In this document: positions 1 to 7,597 of the stretch, piece by piece
How the letters are laid out: each line of letters starts with the position of its first letter
How positions within the stretch are numbered: the stretch's first letter is position 1
Assembly (NCBI GenBank): GCA_021160155.1
Contig: JAGHDB010000277.1
Coordinates: 1 to 10,836 of the forward strand
Direction: 5' to 3'
Source of the DNA: Bacteroidales bacterium
GTDB lineage: Bacteria > Bacteroidota > Bacteroidia > Bacteroidales > UBA12481
DNA length: 10,836 nt
Translations under genes and position numbers: made by a program
Notes under the pieces: generated by a model
Databases searched by the model: none
What the model saw: only the letters and a program-made list of their open reading frames with translations
What the model was told of the DNA's origin: nothing

Positions 1-23
1 GGTATGAAGTTCTGTCAGTACCC

Positions 24-68
24 AAAAACTCCCTGAAACCGGTTTTATGCCGGTAACCCGGGGAGTTT
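24..68 (-). terminator. Nested hairpin with T-run, likely terminator of the cytochrome gene
   Basis: An outer stem pairs 26-33 (AAACTCCC) with 61-68 (GGGAGTTT) perfectly over 8 bp. Inside it a second stem pairs 38-42 (ACCGG) with 50-54 (CCGGT) around a 7-base loop. Read on the minus strand, the structure lies 24 bases beyond the cytochrome stop codon and ends in TTTTT (complement of 24-28), as expected of an intrinsic terminator. On the plus strand it is followed by TATTATTT, so it could also stop a gene entering from the left edge. The internal loop between the two stems is asymmetric, and no folding energy was computed. Confidence 0.5.
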
Positions 69-91
69 ATTATTTCAGAAAGGTTGGGTGT

Positions 92-586
92 TTATTTCCT
101 GGTCGGATCCGGATGAGCGATCTTGGCTACATACTCTTTATAGTTGAAGCTTTTGAAATTCTTACTCTCTTTGTTGTGGCACTTTATACAAACCTTTTCG
201 TCGGGGAGGATCAACCCGCTGGCCAGGGCTTTCTCCTTGTTTTTCATAATCGTCATCGATTTGTACATACTACCCGGTCCGTGGCAAGATTCACAGGAGA
301 CACCCTCTTTAACGGTAATACCCATTTTGAGACCGGCATCCACACCGGCTGCAGTAGAGTGACATTTTAAACATTTGGGATCTTTGGCCTCGTCGGCACT
401 CAAACTCTTCATTGCTTTGGCATGCGGTCCCTGGGACCACTTTTTATACTGCTCACCTTTCGGAGGCTTGTTATGACACATCTTGCACTTGGCAGCACCC
501 ACATACTTATAAGTTGCTGGAGGAGCCGGCGTCTTGGCAGCAAAGAGACCAAGAATAAATAACAGAGGCAGAATTTTTGCAATCAT
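92..586 (-). CDS. Exported tetraheme c-type cytochrome (cytochrome c554-like)
   Basis: A 164-residue protein with four CxxCH heme c attachment motifs: Cys34-His38 (CKMCH), Cys72-His76 (CLKCH), Cys98-His102 (CESCH) and Cys133-His137 (CIKCH). Residues 1-17 form a short hydrophobic export signal (MIAKILPLLF start), so the mature protein should be periplasmic, where c-type hemes are attached. The GPHAKAM segment near His55 and the CESCHGPG motif are typical of cytochrome c554/multiheme NrfB-like proteins. His55 and His158 could be distal heme ligands. The likely role is electron transfer in anaerobic or nitrogen/sulfur-oxyanion respiration, but no reductase or quinol oxidase lies in the window, so its partner is unknown. 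The lysine-rich composition suggests a basic, soluble carrier. The ATG at 586 is the only good start because it precedes the signal sequence; no clear Shine-Dalgarno precedes it. The gene is divergent from the fucosidase. Tetraheme cytochrome is secure; the exact family is tentative. Confidence 0.88.
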   Translation of the reverse strand: MIAKILPLLFILGLFAAKTPAPPATYKYVGAAKCKMCHNKPPKGEQYKKWSQGPHAKAMKSLSADEAKDPKCLKCHSTAAGVDAGLKMGITVKEGVSCESCHGPGSMYKSMTIMKNKEKALASGLILPDEKVCIKCHNKESKNFKSFNYKEYVAKIAHPDPTRK

Positions 587-652
587 GATAACTCGATTAA
601 TTTAGATTATTCAACTGTTTATTTCTTAACACAAGGGCAATTTATAAAAACT

Positions 653-681
653 ATTGAATTGTGGCAATTTCCTTACTTTTG
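653..681 (+). promoter_or_regulatory. Bacteroidota-type promoter for the fucosidase gene
   Basis: TACTTTTG at 674-681 matches the Bacteroidota -7 consensus TAnnTTTG exactly. ATTG at 653-656, 17 bases upstream, resembles the -33 TTTG element. The predicted start of transcription is about 687-690, leaving a leader of roughly 20 bases before the ATG at 707. It sits in the 120-base divergent spacer shared with the cytochrome gene. No equally good element was found for the cytochrome on the other strand. Confidence 0.5.
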
Positions 682-706
682 TTAAAAAACATAACTTTCT
701 GAAATT

Positions 707-2767
707 ATGAAAAGAATATCTGTGGTACTGTTGGGCCTGATCTGGATAATGCTTGGATGCAAGCAACAGCCGGTTAACTACTTAGAAGAGACTCCTGAAG
801 CTCATAACGCCCGTATGGAGTGGTGGCGTGAAGCACGTTTTGGTATGTTCATCCATTGGGGTTTGTATTCCGTCCCGGCGGGTGAATGGAAAGGACAAAC
901 CCATTATGCAGAGTGGATCCGCAACAATGCACATATCCCGCTCGATACGTACAACCTGTTTGTAAAACAGTTTAACCCGGTAAATTTTAATGCAGAACGG
1001 TGGGTTGATATGGCCAAGGATGCCGGGATGAAATATATAGTTATCACCTCAAAACATCATGATGGTTTTTGTCTGTTCGATTCAAAATATACCGATTTTG
1101 ATATCGCATCCACGCCTTATAAAAGGGATGTTTTGAAAGAACTGGCCGATGCCTGTCATAAAAACGATATCAAAATGTGCTGGTATCATTCGATCATGGA
1201 CTGGCATCATCCGGATTATCTTCCGCGCAGAAGCTGGGAAAAAGACAGAAGCACCGAAGGAGCTGATTTTAATCGTTATGTGACCTATCTTAAAAATGAA
1301 CTGACAGAACTATTGACCCATTACGGTGAAATCGGTGTGTTATGGTTTGACGGTGAATGGGAAAGCACCTGGAACAGTGAATATGGTAAAGAGATCTACC
1401 AGCATGTCAGATCATTGCAACCTAAAATCATTGTCAACAACCGGGTAACCGTCGGACGCAGCGGAATGGCCGGAACCACAAAAGAAAAGGAGTTCGGGGG
1501 TGATTTCGGGACTCCTGAACAGCAGATCCCGGCAACAGGGATCCCCGGTTATGACTGGGAAACCTGCATGACCATGAATAACCATTGGGGATATAATAAA
1601 TTCGACAAAAACTTTAAATCGTCCAAGCAATTAATCCGGATGTTGACTGATATCGCCAGTAAAGGGGGTAACTTTCTCCTGAATATCGGTCCGAAAGCAG
1701 ATGGTACTTTTCCTCATGAAGCCATTGTACGACTTAAAGATATGGGTAAGTGGATGAAAGTTAACGGAGAATCCATTTACGGTACGAAAGCGAGCCCATT
1801 TAAAATTCTCCCGTGGGGCCGTTGTACCCAAAAAACCATGACCGGCGGTACCCGGCTCTATCTCCATGTTTTTTACTGGCCTGAATCGAATGAATTAGTA
1901 GTTCCGGGATTGGGAAGCAAACCGATCAGAGCCTACCTGCTTGCCGATCCTGATCAGCAGGAATTAAAAATTGCCCGTCATCGTGATGCACTGTCAATCT
2001 CTCTACCTGCACAACCACTGGATCCCTGGAACACAGTAGTAGTACTTGATATTGAAGGAGAACCTGTTGTTTATGATGCACCGGTAATCTCCGCTTTCGC
2101 ACCGGTTTTCATCAATGAAATAAAAGTTGAAATCATCAAAGGAGAATCAGTATCAACCATCCGGTATACACTTGATGGCAGTGAACCCTCTGTTCAATCG
2201 CCCAAATATGAACAACCCCTGACTCTCAAAGATGAAACGGAAGTTCATGCCACCTGTTTCGTGGATGGAGAACCGGTCAGTTCCACTGCTTCAATGCACT
2301 TCAGAAAAGTCAAGCCGATGACCGGCCGCTCTTTAGACGAAGTTAAACCCGGGCTCATGTACCATTGGTATGACGGTAAGTGGGACAGTCTGCCAGCTTA
2401 TAGTGGACTTACACCTAAAATTACCGGTGTATCCGAAAACTTTTCAGAAGCAGACAATTCAAAGGATGACAATTTTTCAATTGATTATCAAGGCTTTATT
2501 CAAATCCCTACTACAGGTGTTTATCGCTTCTATCTAACCTCTGATGATGGCAGCCGGCTTTACCTGAATGAAAAAGTGTTGATTGATCATGACGGACTTC
2601 ACGGAGCCACTACCAAATCAGGCCTGGTGGCTCTCGAACAGGGTCTCCATTCACTCAGGATCAGTTATTTTGAAAAATCCGGGAACAACTCTCTGAAACT
2701 CGAATGGGCCAGCCAGGATATATCTAAAGAATTAGTCCCCTCAAAACAATTCTATCACTATCACTGA
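707..2767 (+). CDS. Lipoprotein alpha-L-fucosidase, GH29, with chitobiase-like and PA14 modules
   Basis: A 686-residue enzyme expected to hydrolyse terminal alpha-L-fucose from glycans by a retaining mechanism. Residues 1-18 are a lipoprotein signal ending in the lipobox IMLGC (Cys18). The GH29 catalytic barrel spans about 30-360: FGMFIHWGLYS (45-55), SKHHDGF (115-121) and VLWFDGEW (211-218). Asp215 of WFDG is the expected nucleophile, and Glu285 in the WETCMTMNN segment is a candidate acid/base. A beta domain follows (about 365-450). Residues 453-533 resemble the CHB_HEX_C_1/Fn3-associated fold (IRYTLDGSEPS). Residues 545-680 form a PA14 domain (TGVYRFYLTSDDGSRLYL), usually a carbohydrate-binding or adhesive module. 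Single-domain GH29 enzymes are nearer 450 residues, so about 230 residues are accessory. No acidic run follows Cys18, so surface display is uncertain. No susC/susD or other glycosidase is adjacent. The substrate may be algal, plant or host fucosyl glycan; the sequence does not say which. Confidence 0.93.
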   Translation: MKRISVVLLGLIWIMLGCKQQPVNYLEETPEAHNARMEWWREARFGMFIHWGLYSVPAGEWKGQTHYAEWIRNNAHIPLDTYNLFVKQFNPVNFNAERWVDMAKDAGMKYIVITSKHHDGFCLFDSKYTDFDIASTPYKRDVLKELADACHKNDIKMCWYHSIMDWHHPDYLPRRSWEKDRSTEGADFNRYVTYLKNELTELLTHYGEIGVLWFDGEWESTWNSEYGKEIYQHVRSLQPKIIVNNRVTVGRSGMAGTTKEKEFGGDFGTPEQQIPATGIPGYDWETCMTMNNHWGYNKFDKNFKSSKQLIRMLTDIASKGGNFLLNIGPKADGTFPHEAIVRLKDMGKWMKVNGESIYGTKASPFKILPWGRCTQKTMTGGTRLYLHVFYWPESNELVVPGLGSKPIRAYLLADPDQQELKIARHRDALSISLPAQPLDPWNTVVVLDIEGEPVVYDAPVISAFAPVFINEIKVEIIKGESVSTIRYTLDGSEPSVQSPKYEQPLTLKDETEVHATCFVDGEPVSSTASMHFRKVKPMTGRSLDEVKPGLMYHWYDGKWDSLPAYSGLTPKITGVSENFSEADNSKDDNFSIDYQGFIQIPTTGVYRFYLTSDDGSRLYLNEKVLIDHDGLHGATTKSGLVALEQGLHSLRISYFEKSGNNSLKLEWASQDISKELVPSKQFYHYH

Positions 2768-2776
2768 TCCTGTTCA

Positions 2777-2803
2777 CCGGTTTTAATCAGGAATTTAAAA
2801 CGG
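2777..2803. terminator. Hairpin between convergent genes, possible bidirectional terminator
   Basis: GTTTTAA at 2780-2786 pairs with TTAAAAC at 2795-2801 around an 8-base loop. The stem is extended by CC (2777-2778) with GG (2802-2803) across a bulged G. It fills most of the 40-base gap between the fucosidase stop and the DUF362 gene stop. The stem is A/T-rich and has no strong T-run on either side, so it is a weak candidate. Confidence 0.3.
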
Positions 2804-2807
2804 CTCA

Positions 2808-3824
2808 TTAAACAATCTCTATCAGATCGATCTGATCAGGCTGAGCAGTGCCTAATCCAAGTTTCTGAGCCAATCCGAGATGTACTACCCGGTCACCCAG
2901 TGGTTCCAACCCGTTGTCAGCACGCTGCTTCTCCAGCATATCCAGCATAATACGATCCACAGCCACCGGGTCGGTACCGGCTATTACACAATGGAATGCT
3001 CTGATTGAACTAATATTCCAGACGGGACCACCCTGGATCACACCAAGCAGGCCATCCACCAGGATCAGTTTCTGTTTTTCCCGGATCACCGGAATAGCAT
3101 TTACTTCGGCAATACCCGGACCGGAGCATCTGTTGTGGTGCATGGATCCGGGATTATCTATAATGCCATAGTGTTGTTTCAAACTTCCCGTAAAACCGGC
3201 AATCCGGTGATCCTTGATCAGCGGAATATTAATCATTACATCACATTGATCGGTCAGAATACGGGCCACCCTGGATGTTTTATCCCCCACCGGATAATCT
3301 TCATCCGAATACCCGTAACCGGGATCACGGCGGTTTGAAAAAGTGGCAACTACCCGGGTTTTCCCGGGTTCTTTCTGAATAGTATACCCGGCTGCCTGGA
3401 GTTCAGCCTCACTGCGATCCCAGATCACCAATTGATCCTCTGTCACTCCCGTTGATTTCAAGCTGGAGGTTATGGCATCTGTCATGGCTGTAAAATGGCT
3501 TGTCCATCCGGTATTCTTCACAGATCTTAATCCCAAAGTATTGATCTTCAAACCAATTCGCTTTCCCTTTGGAATAAACTCCGCCCAGGCCCGACTCAAT
3601 TTCTTTTTACCCGAAAGAGTCATTACCGCCTGATCAATCATCTGTCTCAGGATTTTTTTATTGACCTCACCTGTTCTTGAATCCACCACATCCGGGTTAA
3701 CTACCTTTACTACCCGGCTTATTTTCTGACCCTGAACACCAGCAGCCCAACCAAGTTTCGAAAGGACAGCTATACCCGCTGTTCCCACTGCCGTATTTCT
3801 TATAAACTTTCGCCTCGTTACCAT
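2808..3824 (-). CDS. Tat-exported DUF362 domain protein
   Basis: A 338-residue protein of unknown biochemical function. The N-terminus carries a twin-arginine signal (TRRKFIRN, residues 3-10, then hydrophobic 11-22), implying export of a folded protein to the periplasm. The rest matches the DUF362 pattern: GLKIN (91-95), DVMINIPLIKDHRIAGFTG (195-213), SLKQHYG (214-220), LVDGLLGVIQGGP (255-267) and GTDPVAVDR (283-291). Some DUF362 proteins are fused to a 4Fe-4S ferredoxin domain. This one is not: only three cysteines are visible (194, 233 and 279) and none forms a cluster motif. Tat signals often mark cofactor-bearing proteins, and the conserved HYG and SMHHNRC segments could bind a metal, but that is inference. 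The ATG at 3824 is chosen because it places the RR motif at the N-terminus. The gene converges with the fucosidase and is divergent from msrA across 84 bases, in which I found no clear promoter consensus for either gene. Confidence 0.85.
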   Translation of the reverse strand: MVTRRKFIRNTAVGTAGIAVLSKLGWAAGVQGQKISRVVKVVNPDVVDSRTGEVNKKILRQMIDQAVMTLSGKKKLSRAWAEFIPKGKRIGLKINTLGLRSVKNTGWTSHFTAMTDAITSSLKSTGVTEDQLVIWDRSEAELQAAGYTIQKEPGKTRVVATFSNRRDPGYGYSDEDYPVGDKTSRVARILTDQCDVMINIPLIKDHRIAGFTGSLKQHYGIIDNPGSMHHNRCSGPGIAEVNAIPVIREKQKLILVDGLLGVIQGGPVWNISSIRAFHCVIAGTDPVAVDRIMLDMLEKQRADNGLEPLGDRVVHLGLAQKLGLGTAQPDQIDLIEIV

Positions 3825-3908
3825 TTTTTTATATTTCTTTAATTATATTTTCGTAACAATTCAATCACTTGACTGTTTGATAAATAATGGTTCAAAAGAT
3901 AAGGAAAA

Positions 3909-4478
3909 ATGAAACCTTTTCATCTCTTACTGATCATTATCATATCAATAATTCCTGTAAAAACGATGAACGCCACGGTACAACAACCAAATTCATCCCC
4001 TGAAACAGCAATATTCGCCGGAGGTTGTTTCTGGGGGATGGAGCATTATTTTATTAAAGAACCCGGTGTAATCCGGACAGAGGTGGGATACACCGGAGGT
4101 CACACAGAACACCCCACTTATGAAGAAGTCTGCAATCATAATACGGGCCATGCCGAAGCCATCCGGGTAACCTATGATCCCGAACAGACCTCGTTTGAGC
4201 TCTTGGCCAGACTCTTTTTTGAAATCCATGATCCAACACAAGTGGATCGCCAGGGTCCGGATATTGGAACACAATACCGGAGTGAAATATTTTACCTGAG
4301 CAATTCTCAAAAAATGATCGCCCTGAAGCTTATCGAACAACTTCGCCAGAAAGGATTTCAGGTGGCTACAAAGGTGACACCTGCCAATTTATTCTGGCCA
4401 GCCGAAAAGTACCACCAGAACTACTACCGGAAAACCGGTGGCAACCCATATTGTCATATCCGGCAAAAACGGTTCTGA
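3909..4478 (+). CDS. msrA: Exported peptide methionine sulfoxide reductase MsrA
   Basis: Reduces the S-epimer of methionine sulfoxide in proteins back to methionine, repairing oxidative damage. The 189-residue protein has the MsrA catalytic motif GGCFWGMEHYF with nucleophilic Cys40. It also has the family segments GYTGGHTEHPTYEEVC (60-75), NTGHAEAI (78-85) and HDPTQVDRQGPDIGTQYRS (107-125). Cys182 in the C-terminal NPYCHI is the probable resolving cysteine; Cys75 is an alternative. Residues 1-17 are hydrophobic (FHLLLIIIISII), a probable signal peptide or membrane anchor, so this copy should act in the periplasm. No lipobox is evident. AAGGA at 3901-3905 lies only 3 bases before the ATG, a poorly spaced ribosome binding site. 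No msrB domain or neighbouring msrB is present, so the R-epimer must be handled elsewhere. MsrA is normally recycled by thioredoxin; a periplasmic copy would need an electron relay not seen here. Confidence 0.95.
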   Translation: MKPFHLLLIIIISIIPVKTMNATVQQPNSSPETAIFAGGCFWGMEHYFIKEPGVIRTEVGYTGGHTEHPTYEEVCNHNTGHAEAIRVTYDPEQTSFELLARLFFEIHDPTQVDRQGPDIGTQYRSEIFYLSNSQKMIALKLIEQLRQKGFQVATKVTPANLFWPAEKYHQNYYRKTGGNPYCHIRQKRF

Positions 4479-4512
4479 ATAATCGGGTGAGTGGATTTCG
4501 TGTAAAAATGAG

Positions 4513-4544
4513 TTTGCTTTTTAGGTTCATTGCCCCTACTTTTA
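4513..4544 (+). promoter_or_regulatory. Bacteroidota-type promoter for the FISUMP lipoprotein gene
   Basis: TTTG at 4513-4516 is followed, after 20 bases, by TACTTTTA at 4537-4544, which matches TAnnTTTG at seven of eight positions. The geometry fits the Bacteroidota -33/-7 arrangement and would start transcription about 25 bases before the ATG at 4576. It suggests the lipoprotein gene is transcribed separately from msrA despite the same orientation and a spacer of only 97 bases. Confidence 0.45.
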
Positions 4545-4575
4545 ATGCCGCAACAGCGAAACTTAAGTACTACTT

Positions 4576-5784
4576 ATGCCTAAACAATTTCAACATTCAA
4601 ACCTCTCCCGTTCTTCCTTAATCCCTTTTCTCACCCTCATCGTTCTTTTCTTCTCCTCCTGCATCAAAGAGAATCAACCCCCTGTGGCCACATTCACCAT
4701 TGATCCTGCCACGGGTAATACCGAAACGATCTTCATTTTCAATGCCTCTGCTACTACAGACCCGGATAACTCCACAGATGACTTGGTTATTATGTGGGAC
4801 TGGGAGGGAGACGGATTTTTCGATACACCATATGCCGTAAAAAAAACTGCGGATCACATTTATCCCGATCCCGGTGATTATCAGGTAACCCTGGTGGCCA
4901 GAGATATCCGGGGCCTGACTGACACAACCAGAATCGCACTCACCATAGTCAGTGCCAATCTACCCCCCGAACAACCTTCGGCCCCGAACCCTGCTGACGG
5001 TGCCAAAGATCTGGGTGTAAACACCAGTATATCGTGGGACTGTGTTGATCCGGACGGAGATATGATCCTCTACCAGGTCTATTACGGAACGGATAATCCC
5101 CCACCCGTATATCTGAATAATTATACTTTTAATACATTCAAGCCTGACAGGCTTGCATATGGCACCACCTATTACTGGAAAATCAAAGCCAGGGATGCCA
5201 AAGGCCATACAGTAGAAGGACCGGTATGGTCGTTTTCAACTATTGATATTGAATTTGCTGAATTTACGGATGAACGCGACGGACAAACTTATCAGATCGT
5301 TCAGATTGGAGATCAATGGTGGATGGCACAAAACCTGAATTATGATGCCGGTGACGGGAGCTATTGTTATGAGGATAATCCAGCACGATGTGAAATGTAC
5401 GGTCGCCTGTATAATTGGGAGACTGCCATGAAGGCTTGCCCAAAAGGATGGCATCTGCCTGCTAAAGAGGAGTTTAATATTATGATCGATCATTTAGGCG
5501 GATCAGAAATTGCAGGAGGGAAATTAAAGGATTACGAATCAGGCTGGTGGCGGGAACCAAATACCGGGGCAAATAACCTGAGCGGATTCACCGCCCTGCC
5601 TGCCGGACGCAGATATCCTGAGGGAATTTATACCGGGCTTGCTCTGTATGCCCAGTTTTACAGTGCCACTGAATTTAACGACCGGGATGCTTATAACCTG
5701 ACACTGGGGTATGATTACGAAGGAAGTTTTATCTATAACTACCGAAAAAGTTACGCAATTTCGGTAAGATGCATTAAGGATTAA
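4576..5784 (+). CDS. Lipoprotein with PKD, Fn3-like and FISUMP (Fib_succ_major) domains
   Basis: A 402-residue envelope lipoprotein. Residues 12-29 are hydrophobic and end in a lipobox (LFFSSC, Cys29). A PKD-type beta sandwich follows at about 35-125: PPVATFTIDP, MWDWEGDG and the conserved YPDPGDYQVTLVARD. Next is a fibronectin-III-like segment (about 133-222), with PPEQPSAPNPADGA at its start and YGTTYYWKIKARDAKG near its end. Residues 227-402 are a FISUMP domain: DGQTYQIVQIGDQWWMAQNL, YGRLYNWETAM, CPKGWHLPAKEEF and the terminal SVRCIKD are hallmarks. The domain was named from Fibrobacter succinogenes paralogues and is common in Bacteroidota, but its function is not established; cell-surface adhesion or glycan contact is a guess. 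KE at positions +2 and +3 after the cysteine gives weak support for surface export. The four FISUMP cysteines (264, 272, 288, 399) could form disulfides. The gene converges with the downstream ClC gene across a 27-base gap that shows no obvious terminator. Confidence 0.88.
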   Translation: MPKQFQHSNLSRSSLIPFLTLIVLFFSSCIKENQPPVATFTIDPATGNTETIFIFNASATTDPDNSTDDLVIMWDWEGDGFFDTPYAVKKTADHIYPDPGDYQVTLVARDIRGLTDTTRIALTIVSANLPPEQPSAPNPADGAKDLGVNTSISWDCVDPDGDMILYQVYYGTDNPPPVYLNNYTFNTFKPDRLAYGTTYYWKIKARDAKGHTVEGPVWSFSTIDIEFAEFTDERDGQTYQIVQIGDQWWMAQNLNYDAGDGSYCYEDNPARCEMYGRLYNWETAMKACPKGWHLPAKEEFNIMIDHLGGSEIAGGKLKDYESGWWREPNTGANNLSGFTALPAGRRYPEGIYTGLALYAQFYSATEFNDRDAYNLTLGYDYEGSFIYNYRKSYAISVRCIKD

Positions 5785-5811
5785 TAAGGAAATCGGAGAA
5801 CCGGGAGGGAG

Positions 5812-7578
5812 TTACTCTTCAGAAAAATCTTTCAGAAGTTCCCGGTATTTAGAAAAAACGCGTGCCCGGCTGACACATCCGACATATTTATCCCCATCAA
5901 GTACTACCATATTGTACTTGCCCGATTTCTGAAATTTGATGGCAACCTCTTCCATGCTATCTGAAAGAGAGACAAAATGTTCAGGATAATACATCAGGTC
6001 GGCGCAGGTAAGCTGATCATATTTTTCAGTTTCAAACATCACGTGACGCAGGTTTTCCATAATGATCAAACCCAGAAAATGTTGCTCCCCTTCAACCACC
6101 GGAAAAATATTACGATTGGAATGAGCAACCACGTTCACCAGTTCTCTCAGCGTCTGTTTAGGTTTGACTACTTTAAAATCCGTTTCAATTAACTGGGCTA
6201 CATCCATCAGGCTTAATACTGCTTTATCTTTATTGTGCGTGATTAATTCTCCGCGTTTGGCCAACCGGTAATTATATACCGAATGAGGTTGGAGATATCT
6301 TGAAGTCACATAAGCTACAGCCACAGTCAGCATCAGTGGTATAAACAACTGATAGCCACCGGTTATTTCAGCAATCAGAAACATGGCGGTCAACGGAGCA
6401 TGCATGACACCCGACATCACTCCGGCCATTCCTACCAGCACAAAAGACTTTACCGGCAGTTTGATCCATCCGGCCTGATTAATTACATTCACCAGGAAAA
6501 AGCCGGTAAAACCTCCGATAAACAGGCTGGGTGCGAAGATACCCCCCACACCACCGGCACCGGTGGTGATGGCTGTGGCAATAACTTTTATCAATATCAC
6601 AATGGCCAGTAATCCGAGAAATAATCCCGTGTGTCCGGCTACAGACATAAACCAGCTTCCTTCAAAGATATTAGCCGGATGGTCAGACAACAGAGAACGA
6701 AGTGCCTCATAACCCTCGCCGTAAAGCGGAGGAAACAGGTAAATCAACAATGCCAGCACCACACCCCCTATGGCCCATCTCTTCCAGGGAGAGTGAAATT
6801 TTCCCAAATAACCTTCAACAACTCTTATTCCATGACCAAAATAGGCAGAAACCAGTCCGGCCAGAATTCCCAGCAGCAGATACCAGGGCAAATCAGGCAG
6901 AGAAAAAATCTCATTCAGTTGAACACTGAATAATACATCACTACCCATTAAAAACCATGCTACCGAAGAGGCGGTAACAGCTGAGATCATTAAGGGAACC
7001 AGCGAGCTGAAAGTCAGATCCAGCATCAATACTTCAAGAGTAAATCCCACTCCCGCAATCGGGGCTTTGAAAATCCCCGCTATGGCACCGGTTGCGCCAC
7101 ACCCTACCAGTAAAGTAATGGTTTTGTAATTCAACCTGAAAAACCTTCCGATGCGTGAACCTAAAGCAGATCCGGTCAGTACAATAGGGGCCTCCAAACC
7201 GACCGATCCGCCAAATCCTACTGTGGCGGCCCCGGCCAGCATAGATGAATAAGTATTATGAGGCTTGATCAGGCTGTTTTTTCTGGAGATAGCATAAAGA
7301 ATCCTGGTAATACCATGCGAAATCGAATCTTTCAGAATAAATCGCACAAAAATAACCGTCAGCAGAATCCCGATCACGGGATAGAGTAACAATCTCCAGC
7401 CTGGTCCCTGAGTACTGAATCCCTCGGTTAGCAAACGGTCTATATCGTGAACCACATTCTTCAATAATACAGCCGCTAATCCACTTAACAACCCAACCAC
7501 AAAGCTTAGCAGCAGAATGGCATCCCGGCGGTGCGAATGAAAAAACCTGGAATTTCTGACTCGTGTTACAAAGGGCAT
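5812..7578 (-). CDS. ClC-family anion transporter with C-terminal CBS pair (second gene of pair)
   Basis: A 588-residue inner-membrane ClC protein that moves chloride or a related anion, as a channel or an anion/proton exchanger. About ten hydrophobic segments span 20-430. The motif regions are SHGIT (87-91, where many relatives have GxGIP), GLEAP (127-131, usually GxEGP) with external gating Glu129, and GGIFAP (345-350). The APIAGVGF-LEV segment (172-183) puts Val183 at the position of the internal proton glutamate of the E. coli exchanger (Glu203), by eye. Tyr435 in SVYNYRLA is the probable anion-coordinating tyrosine. The cytoplasmic tail (about 455-585) holds two CBS domains (IFPVVEGE; YNMVVLDGDKYVGCVSRARV), which in other ClCs sense adenine nucleotides. 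The start at 7578 is an ATG 38 bases after the upstream paralogue's stop, so the two may be co-transcribed. Substrate and mechanism cannot be read from sequence alone. Confidence 0.93.
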   Translation of the reverse strand: MPFVTRVRNSRFFHSHRRDAILLLSFVVGLLSGLAAVLLKNVVHDIDRLLTEGFSTQGPGWRLLLYPVIGILLTVIFVRFILKDSISHGITRILYAISRKNSLIKPHNTYSSMLAGAATVGFGGSVGLEAPIVLTGSALGSRIGRFFRLNYKTITLLVGCGATGAIAGIFKAPIAGVGFTLEVLMLDLTFSSLVPLMISAVTASSVAWFLMGSDVLFSVQLNEIFSLPDLPWYLLLGILAGLVSAYFGHGIRVVEGYLGKFHSPWKRWAIGGVVLALLIYLFPPLYGEGYEALRSLLSDHPANIFEGSWFMSVAGHTGLFLGLLAIVILIKVIATAITTGAGGVGGIFAPSLFIGGFTGFFLVNVINQAGWIKLPVKSFVLVGMAGVMSGVMHAPLTAMFLIAEITGGYQLFIPLMLTVAVAYVTSRYLQPHSVYNYRLAKRGELITHNKDKAVLSLMDVAQLIETDFKVVKPKQTLRELVNVVAHSNRNIFPVVEGEQHFLGLIIMENLRHVMFETEKYDQLTCADLMYYPEHFVSLSDSMEEVAIKFQKSGKYNMVVLDGDKYVGCVSRARVFSKYRELLKDFSEE

Positions 7579-7597
7579 TCCTAAAAATTTGACACAA

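Noticed and set aside
47..370. Plus-strand open frame over the cytochrome gene
   Set aside because: It is antisense to the four CxxCH motifs, which fix the true strand and frame; it shows no recognisable domain.
707..2767. Polysaccharide utilisation locus around the fucosidase
   Set aside because: No susC/susD, sulfatase, regulator or other carbohydrate-active enzyme is present in the window.
3993..4340. Minus-strand open frame of 115 residues inside msrA
   Set aside because: It lies wholly opposite well-conserved MsrA motifs and resembles no protein family.
2808..5784. DUF362-msrA-FISUMP as one functional system
   Set aside because: The first gene is on the opposite strand and the third has its own promoter-like sequence; nothing links their chemistry beyond export.
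6558..6577. GC-rich palindrome around CACCGGCACCGGTGGTG
   Set aside because: It lies in the conserved glycine-rich TGAGGVGG stretch of the ClC protein and is explained by Gly/Thr/Ala codons.
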